From: Elgaria multicarinata webbii
Taxonomy: Eukaryota; Chordata; Lepidosauria; Squamata; Anguidae
DNA length: 64,000 bases
Assembly (NCBI RefSeq): GCF_023053635.1
Contig: NC_086179.1
Span: forward strand, 2,494,001 to 2,558,000
Direction: 5' to 3'
Shown one piece after another: positions 47,201-56,200 of this stretch. Each line of letters starts with the position of its first letter. Position 1 is the stretch's first letter. The notes below the pieces were generated by a model. It was not told the origin of the DNA. It ran no database searches and was given only the letters and a program-made list of their open reading frames with translations. A program made the position numbers and the translations under genes.

Positions 47201-50200
47201 AGAAGCAGAAAAACAGGATTCGTGCAAAGTTTGAATGATGCCCATCCTATCCCAGCCATAGCATGGAGCTCATTTCTTCCTAAACAACAGAAAGGGGTGG
47301 AGATATTGAAATGGAGTCCTTTCTGGAACCTGCTGCCTAAAGCAATTGCCTCCCATTGCCTCATAATAGGGTCAGGTGGGGCCTAGGGGTGGGGTGGCAG
47401 GGGCGGGGGCGGGAAGCCTCACAATCTCAGGTGCAGGTTCTCTCCATCTTCCCAGTGCCAGATTTTCTGAGTCACGTTGTACTTCAAACCAATCCAGTAA
47501 TGTTCAGGTATGCGCCCGCTGGCCTCTATGACGAACCATTTACGAGACTCCATCATCAGGAATTCCTGTGGAAGAGGGGGCGGGGGACGTAGACCATGTT
47601 TGCTATTGTTACAAGCTCCAAGGCTTCAGGATTGTTACCTGAGTAAAGTCACCTGAGTCAATAAATACATGGGTTAACAGGTGCATCTTTACAAGTTTTA
47701 CAACTTTACTGATCATCCTGGGCAACCAGGATGATCAGGTGTCTGGAAACAAAGCCCTATGAAGAGAGACTGAAAGAACTGGGCATGTTGAGCCTGGAGA
47801 AGAGACGATGGAGGGGAGACATGAGAGCACTCTTCAAATACTTAAAATGTTGTCACACAGAGGAGGGCCAGGAGCTCTTCTCGATCCTCCTAGAGCGCAG
47901 GACATGGAATAACGGGCTCAAGTTAAAGGAAGCCAGATTCCGGCTGGACATCAGGAAAAACTTCCTGACTGTTAGAGCAGTACGACAATGGAACCAGTGA
48001 CCTAGGAAGGTTGTGGAGGCCTTCAAGAGGCAGCTGGACCACCACCTGTCAGGGATGCTTTAGGGTGGATTCCTGCATTGAGCAGGGGGTTGGACTCGAT
48101 GGCCTTGTAGGCCCCTTCCAACTCTGCTATTCTATGATTCTGTCCAGCTCCCCAATACTACGGGCATCATCAGACGAGTGTTTTATTGCACGCTCGTTAT
48201 TGGGCACTCACGGGTTTTCTCAGGTCCCTCTCCCGACATCGTCTGCCTCCTGTGTGCCTCCCGCCCCTTTCGGTCTTCTTCACATGACAAAAAGGCCCCC
48301 GGTAAGTCCATATTATTTTTAAAGGCGGAAGTTGCCACTATCTCCTGCTCTGTGTAGGAGAAGTGTTGCGATAAAGACAGCCCACTGAACGGGCCACGTG
48401 CACTTTTTTACTTCCTCTTTCACCTCTCTGAGAGAAAGAGGAAGTATCGAGCAACGACAGCGACGGTAGGCAAGCGTGATCCCCCCACCCCAGCTCTACA
48501 ACCCACCCAAACCGCAGGGGAAAAAAAAAAAACCAAGGAGCTTTCACCAGTTCTCCTTCTGAGCTCCCAATTAAAAGACCGGCTTTGTACTCCTGGCAGT
48601 GGGCCATGCATTTTCCCCAGGGTATGGCTGCAGAGATGCGCAGGTAGCACGCGTGTCCCCACTGGATCCAAGGCTCTTCGCACGCTTTACAACTCAAAGC
48701 TGGGGAGAGAAAGGGCAGGGGGTGAGGCTGGCTGCTCTGCTCCACCCCAACCCCCAGCAACGGTCCAGAATGCTCCCCTTCCCCAACACTCATGCACTCC
48801 AACCAAAATGTAAGTTAAAATAATTAGGCATGTGCTCAGCTCCGATTAGGAGCGGAGAAGCAGTAGTGGATTGGCCTGCTCCGCCTTACCCAGAGGCGGA
48901 GTAGAAGTGGACCGCAAACCCCTAGAAGCAAGGCGAAGAGAAGCGGCCATTTTTCAGAGCTCCTAGTTCAGGCGGAGCGCTCCGATCGCCATCTTGAAAC
49001 ATTTCACCCATAGGATTGCATTGCGGAAAACAATCGGGGATAACTGGGTTGATTTTTAAGCTATCGTTCTGAAAATTCTTGTGCACAGAGAGTCGTGGAT
49101 GGGGGTCATTTTGAGACTACTCTCACCTCTCTGCGTGGTGCGGGTCGCGCGCTAGAATTTTTTTAAAAATCGGCGGGAAAAATACCTTTTTCAAAGGGCT
49201 GAGGGGCAGAGTCAGCTCCCGGTCATGATGATCCCAAAGCTGGAGGAGGGCATAGGCAAAACGGGTAACTTGGGATTCTGGGAAACTTCTCTTTCTTAAT
49301 CTGAATGGACTTTTCCCAGTGTTTTTTAACACAGTAGCCCCACCAAATGCACAAACACAACCTGAAATCATATACTAAGCCAAGAATAAGAGATAGAAAC
49401 ACAGCACTGCTACCCACCCTAACTTTGGGGAACAACTGAAAAGATGCGGTGCAAGGGGATGAGCTCCCCTAGGGCATCTCATCGTGGACGTGCCCCCACT
49501 CTCTCCTGTACTGGAAGGCCATCAGAGCCTTCCAAAGAGAGTAAAACGGTGGAGCAATGCCTATCATGAGTCGAAGTGAGCGTTTACTTCTTAGTGGTGG
49601 AGCGATGCCTGTTATGAGTTGAAGTGAGCGTTTACTTCTCAATCTCAGAGCTGTTGGTGAAGCAATGGCTTTCTTGAGCTGAACTGGCAGCTGCTTCCCC
49701 CTCCCCCGGGCACGTCCCCCTATTGCTGGTAAAAGACAGATATAGCCTTTTTTAAAAAATTCTTCTTGCTGTTTATTGAGCAACACTGCTGCTTTTAATT
49801 CCACCCCTCCTTTGTTTATTTGTTTATTTATTCCATTTTATATGCATTACTGGCTTATCCTTAGCTCACTTCCTTATGCCCCCAGAAGTGCCAGCTGCAT
49901 GCCTGCCTGCCTTCCCTCCCTCCTCCCCTGCCCACCTCGCAGGGATGTTGTGTGTGTGTGGCTTTGACTCAGGGGAGAAGTCCTTCCTGCGCTCACTTGG
50001 AGTTTTGGAAGTTCCAAATTTTGCAGGTTTAAGCCCCGCCAAAAAACAGGGGATGATGGGACTGCCTTGAGTCTCGGCGTGCGTATGTATCCCTGGATAA
50101 GCTGTCATGGTGGTGAGTTTGAGGTTTTTTTTTAACGTGCAAAATTGACGGAGCTATGGAAAGGGGTGTTGGATTTTCATAAATTCCCCAAAAATCAGGG

Positions 50201-53200
50201 GATGATGGGACTGCCTTGAGTCTCGGTGTGCGTATGTATCCCTGGATAAGCTTTCATGGTGGCGAGTTTGAGGTTTCTAACGTGCAAATTGACGGAGCTA
50301 TGGAAAGGGGTGTGAATGGGTGTTGGATTTTCAAAAATTCCCCAAAAATCAGGGGATGATGGGATTTGCTTGAGTCTCGGCGTGCGTATGTATCCCTGGA
50401 TAAGCTTTCATGGTGGCGAGTTTGAGGTTTCTAACGTGCAAATTGACGGAGCTATGGAAAGGGGTGTGAATGGGGTGCCCGATTTTCAAAAATTCCCCAA
50501 AAATCAGGGGATGATGGGATTGCTTTGAAACTTGGCGTGCGTGTGTATACCCCCATGAGGTGTCATGGTGCCAAACGTGAGGTTTCTAACTTGAACAAAA
50601 AAAAAAGTTGTATAATTTTTTAGCTTTCAATGCAAGCCTATGGGGGGGGGGGAAACGGAGCTCCAATCTGGATCCGGAGCTCCGAACGGAGCGGAGCGGA
50701 AGTGGGCGGAGCGGGGGCGGGGCGAAGCGGCCCGCTCCGAAAATCACGGATCTGCAAGTGAAGCGGAGCGGGGGGTCCGTGCACACCCCTAAAAATAATA
50801 AAGCCCTGACCCCTCTCCCCCCAACCCCCGATTCCCCCAGCTCAGTTCCTTCCCTCTACTGATACCCGCTACTCGCAGAGAGGAGAGAAGAAGCCAAGAC
50901 GGGAGGCCACACCTCCCGCAGTCCCGGGACAATCTCGAGACTGTGTGAAGTATCGGATTTTCTTAGGGATTATTTATCCCTGGAAAAACCCGTTCTCGTC
51001 CTCCCTCCCTCCCAGGAGTCCCTGTGCATCATTTGGACGCACAGGGACTCGGCTGTGACCAGCCCGGATTTTGGGGCAGGTGTAGAAACGGCCTAAGGTT
51101 CCTCATAAGCTTACAAGGCAACAGGGATGATCAGGGGTCTGCAAACAAAGCCCTATGAAGAGAGACTGAAAGAACTGGGCATGTTTAGCCTGAAAGAACT
51201 GGGCATGTTTAGCATGTTTAGCCTTCAATTATCCATTGAAGATGGAGGGGAGACATGAGAGCACTCTTCAAAGACTTAAAAGGTTGTCACACAGAGGAGG
51301 GCCAGGATCTCTTCTCCATCCTCCCAGAATGCAGGACACGGAATAACGGGCTCAAGTTAAAGGAAGCCAGATTCCACCTGGACATCAGGAAAAACTTCCT
51401 GACTGTTAGAGCAGTATGACAATGGAACCAGTGACCTAGGGAGGTTGTGGGCTCTCCCACACTAGAGGCCTTCAAGAGGCAGCTGGACAACCCTCTGTCA
51501 GGGACGGTTTAGGATGGATTCCTGCATTGAGCAGGGGGTTGGACTCTATGGCCTTGTAGGCCCCTTCCAACTCTGCTATTCTATGATTCTATGATTCTAT
51601 GAGGGACTCCTCAGTGAAAAGCAGGGCCAGCTGAAGCCGTTGGGTTGCCCCAGGCGAAAATAACAATTTTGCTCCCCTTTCGCTTCGTTGTTGTGGGGGA
51701 AGAACTGTATTTTCTCGTTGAGGGTTGCTTTCCCCTGCTCCCTATAAGTGAAAAGGCCAATAATGGGGAAATCATGTGTGTGTTTGAGATGGGGGGAACT
51801 TATATTCCTCTTGGAGGATATTCCCAATTGGTGCCCGTGGTGGCCCAGGGGTGAGGGGGGAACAGAGGGGAAGGCGCTGTACATCTCTCGGGCTCCTTGG
51901 ACACTCACTTCGGTTTCCCGCTTCGTGCCTCACAGCCCTCTTCAGCCTGTTCTCCCAGCGTTGCATACGAGAAATCGCAACGTTCATGTAATTCACCTCC
52001 CTGATGACTGAAACAAATAAGGAGTGGTTAACCAAGAGGTGCTCTTGTGGATCGAAGAGATGTTTCTGCAGGAAGGAGCCCTCCCTGCATAGTCCAGCTG
52101 TTTACAGGGCAAAGGTGGCCAGAGGATACTCCCTGGGCTCATCTACACCAAGCAGGATATTCCACTATGGAAGCGGTATGAAAGCAGGATATAAGAGGCA
52201 GGAGCCACACTGCTGCTTTATAGTGGTATTGAAGTGCACTGACAACTTTTGGGGCCCATTGACACATGCCATATACCGCTTTCATACCGCTTTCATAGTG
52301 CTAGATCCTGCTTGGTGTAGATGCATCATGGGCCCCAACAATTGTCAGTGCACATCAGTACCACCATAAGAGCTTCATCACACCAGGGTTATACTGTGCA
52401 ATCACTGCAAATTGCGTGCAAAGGACTCTGAAGTTTCCCAGTTTACAATCTGCTTTGACTGTGAAGCACTCCCAGGCATCCTGCTTGAATTGTGCTTCAC
52501 ATATAAAAGAACTGACCTATTTAACTACCTCTTTAGGAGCGAATCTTTTGTTGTTCTCTGAGCAGCTACTGGGGGCGCCGGAGAATGATATGTTTAAAGT
52601 ACAAATTAAAGAAATGCTTACATCTGCGTAAGTTTTAAAGATAAAGACATCAAAATTGGCACAGTAATAGATATTAAGGAAGGCTTTAAGCATACCAAAT
52701 TTGAATCAGATTGGGCCGTCCTTTGATTTGTAATGATTTTTTTTTTTTTACATTTCTCCCCCTTAAACCCTTTTACTGGTAAGCAAAGGATCTTAGGAGC
52801 GCTGCCGCCCGGGGTGTGATTTAGTTAACAACAACAACAACAGTGACAGCTTAGCACTGTAGGGGATAATTTGAGGGAAACGGGTACGTGGGATGAAGCC
52901 CTAAATCAGTGGTGTGGCTCCTGCCTTTTACATACCACTTTCATACCACTTTCATAGTGGAATATCCTGCTTGGTGTAAATAAGCCCCCTGTCTTGCTTC
53001 CCAAACCCAGAAGGGCAGGTAGAATCTACGCCCTGCTTCCTCTAACTGGTTGGGGAATTTTCAGTCGCGCAATTCAGATTTTGAGGTCTACATTAGATCC
53101 CCAAATTTGACACCTGAGCTTTGGAAGTTAAGGGCTTTTCTACACGAGGCTTTTAACCCACCACTTTACTGAGGCTTCTATTTCTGGATTCTTTAGGGGA

Positions 53201-56200
53201 TTCTGATAGGTTTCCACTTAGTCCTATAAAGCTGCTGACTCTGGCTTGGCTCTTCGGTCATCCCTGAGGGGCAAGCTGACGTGCTATACAGCTGCATCTC
53301 CTATGTAGCCATTGGCTGAGGAGGGCAGCGTTCGCCATCAAACTACCTGTTTGTGAATCCTTACCCAATTGCCTGAATGTTCGCGTACTTCGCTTGTTGG
53401 ACTCCAGAAATTTAGCCCTTGACAAAGGCTAGAAAATACTCATGTGATGGCACGGGTCTTGAGAGAGTTGGACGTAAGTCCCTATATTGCAACCCAGCCA
53501 TAACTTCTGTGCTGATTTCCATGTCGAACAGGACAAGGGATGCCCCCTCCTGGGACTACAGGAACAACTAGAGACTGGAGGAAAAGAGGCCATGGGAAGG
53601 TGGGTGTGGAGGGTGAGGGTGGGTTTTTTTAAAATCTATTTGGCTCACACCACATATACTTACAGGCACCAATAAAACTAACCAGAATGAAGAACATGAG
53701 CAGCGCTGCAGCCGCTAGAGCAAATGAAGATATGGGCCACCAGCCGACAATGCCGAAAAGGCCTAGTGGAGAAAAAAGAATATTTATTTTAGATATTTCT
53801 ATCCTGCCCAAGAGCGTCACCAGACGAGCGTCTTATCGCACGCTTGTTACTGCCCACTCATGGTTTTTCGTGGGTGCTTTTGACGACGCCATCTGCCTCC
53901 CGCAGGTCTCCTGCTCCTTCTGGCCTTCCTTCCACAACAAATAAGACCCCAGGGAAATCCGTTTTTTTATTTATTTATATTGTAAGTGAAACATGCTGCC
54001 ATTTCCTGCTGTGTACAGGAGAATCAGCACAATAAAAACACTCTCTGAATGGGTCACGTGGTCATTGTTTACTTCCTCTTTCTTCCGCTGTGTGAAGGAA
54101 GAGGAATTATCGAGGGACAGAAGCGGGAAGGAAACCGATGGTAAGGAAATGCGACATTTCCCCCATCTGATGATGCTCTTAGGATAAGAAGAAAAAGCAA
54201 TGAATATAATCTATCTATGGCGATTGCTCGTGTCCGAGTAAGACTGTCTTCCAGAGTTAGAGACTTTAACGGTGGGTTTGCAGATGACTGTGGAGGCTGA
54301 TCCTGGATCCGTGCAGCCTCCCATCGTGAGGACACAGGTTCCCAGGTGGAAGACAGTCACGATGAGGATTTGCTTAGCTCGTTTATCCCTGTCACCCTGT
54401 CTTTGCTCTTCTTCAAAATCCATAGCACCTTTGGTAATTGCCAGCCTCTAGTTGAGACACAGTGACTTATTAAGGCTATTCCTGTGCTGCAGTTAGGTAA
54501 TTTTAGATACAGGTCTTAATGGTCTTACCAGGGGGGAGAGTGGAGTGGGGTGGAGGGGGGGGGCTTTAGAAGCCCCTGGTATTAATTTAGTTGTGAAGCA
54601 CGCAAGTGACATTTCTCTACTCCTCTTTCCCCGCTGCACGACACACAATGCCACACTTTTACAACTGCTTCTGCAGTCTTGATATGTTAGGAGCAAAACT
54701 AAACAACACAAACCCGTTTGCCAACCCTGGTTTTAAAAAGAAGAAATACTCTGAGCATGTACAGTTTCACATTTTAAACTCACTTAAACCACAGCAGCAT
54801 CCTAACTACAGGAATAAAATGAAGCTTTATTCTGCTGCTTGGGAATAAGCACATTTTTGTTGTAGAAAAGGATAGTTGATTTTTAAAGTAAAATTGAATA
54901 AAGTGACCACCTGTACCCATGTACATGCCCACCCATCTGCCCTCCTACTATAAAATATATATATTTAAAATGAAGGGTGCTGCGTTGAGTAATGTCATCC
55001 CAGGAGGCCCCCAGCCTGATGCAGCCCTGTTAGTTGCTTGCTGACCCCATCAGCTGCTGATCTCAGGTGGTCATTTGTCACCACCACCACGCAACTGCAG
55101 AGCCCTGGGCTTTAAACCTGAGGAACACCCTAGCTGAACCACCAGATCTTTATTTATTTATTCATTTATTTATTTATTTATTTTATTACATTTATATACC
55201 ACCCCACAGCCGAAGCTCTCTGGGCGGTTTACAACCATTAAAAATGGTAAACATTAAAAGTATACAAAATTTAAAAGCCACCAAAAACATAAAAAACAGT
55301 ATAAAAACAACAGTATCCATTTAAAAACAACAATTCTGGGGTCCATTAAAAACAAACTTAACGTAGTTAAATGCTGTTAAAATGCCTGGGAGAAGAGAAA
55401 AGTCTTGACCTGGCGCCGAAAAGATAACAATGTTGGCACCAGGCGAGCCTCATCGGGGAGATCGTTCCACAGTCAGGGGGCAACCACTGAAAAGGCCCTC
55501 TCCCTTGTTGCCATCCTCTGAGCTTCACTCGGAGGAGGACCTTAGATGTCGAGCGCAGTGTACGGGTAGGTTCATGTCGGGAGAGGCGTTCCATCAGGTA
55601 TTGCGGTCCCAAGCCATGTAGGGCTTTATAGGTTAAAACCAGCACCTTGAATTGGGCTCGGAAACATATAGGCAGCCAATGCAAGCGGGCCAGAATCGGT
55701 GTTATATGCTCAAACCTCCCTATTCCAGCTATCAATCTGGCCGCCGCATTTTGCACAAGCTGCAGCTTCCGGACCGTCTTCAAAGGCTGCCCCATGTAGA
55801 GGGCATTGTAGTAATCTAATTTGGAAGTTACCAAAGTATGGACAACTGAAGCTAGGTTATCCCTGTCCAGATAGGGGCGTAGCTGGGCCACCAACCGGAG
55901 TTGGTAGAAAGCACTCCGTGCCATCGAGGCCACCTGAGCCTCAAGTGACAGAGATGGTTCTAGGAGAACCCCCAAGCTACGAACCTGCTCCTTCTTGAAG
56001 AGCAATGCTCATCTTGAAGAGCAATGATGCAAAAATCCACTACGTGGACCTGGACCTTAATGTGCTGAGGCTGTCCTCACTGCTTCCACCCTTTGAAGAT
56101 TCCTTGGTGACTTGAGAGAGAATAGCCTCCACCCACCACCCCAGTAGAGACCTCCAAGGACTGAGGAGTGGACACTGACCTCTCCCCAGCACCACATCCA

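Noticed and set aside
49469-49804. Frame with a duplicated [11 protein letters not shown]-type segment
   Set aside because: It lies wholly inside the 48825-50791 element and the duplication is a DNA-level tandem repeat.
50049-50600. CRISPR-like array
   Set aside because: The units are full tandem repeats of about 150 bp with no variable spacers, inside a eukaryotic transposon.
54211-54423. 70-codon minus-strand frame starting [10 protein letters not shown] just upstream of the TM exon, first considered as lectin exon 1
   Set aside because: Its only phase-compatible donor is weak (gtgaca) and would leave a ten-residue tail. The exon at 58908-59013 has a strong gtaagt in the right phase. It remains a possible alternative first exon.
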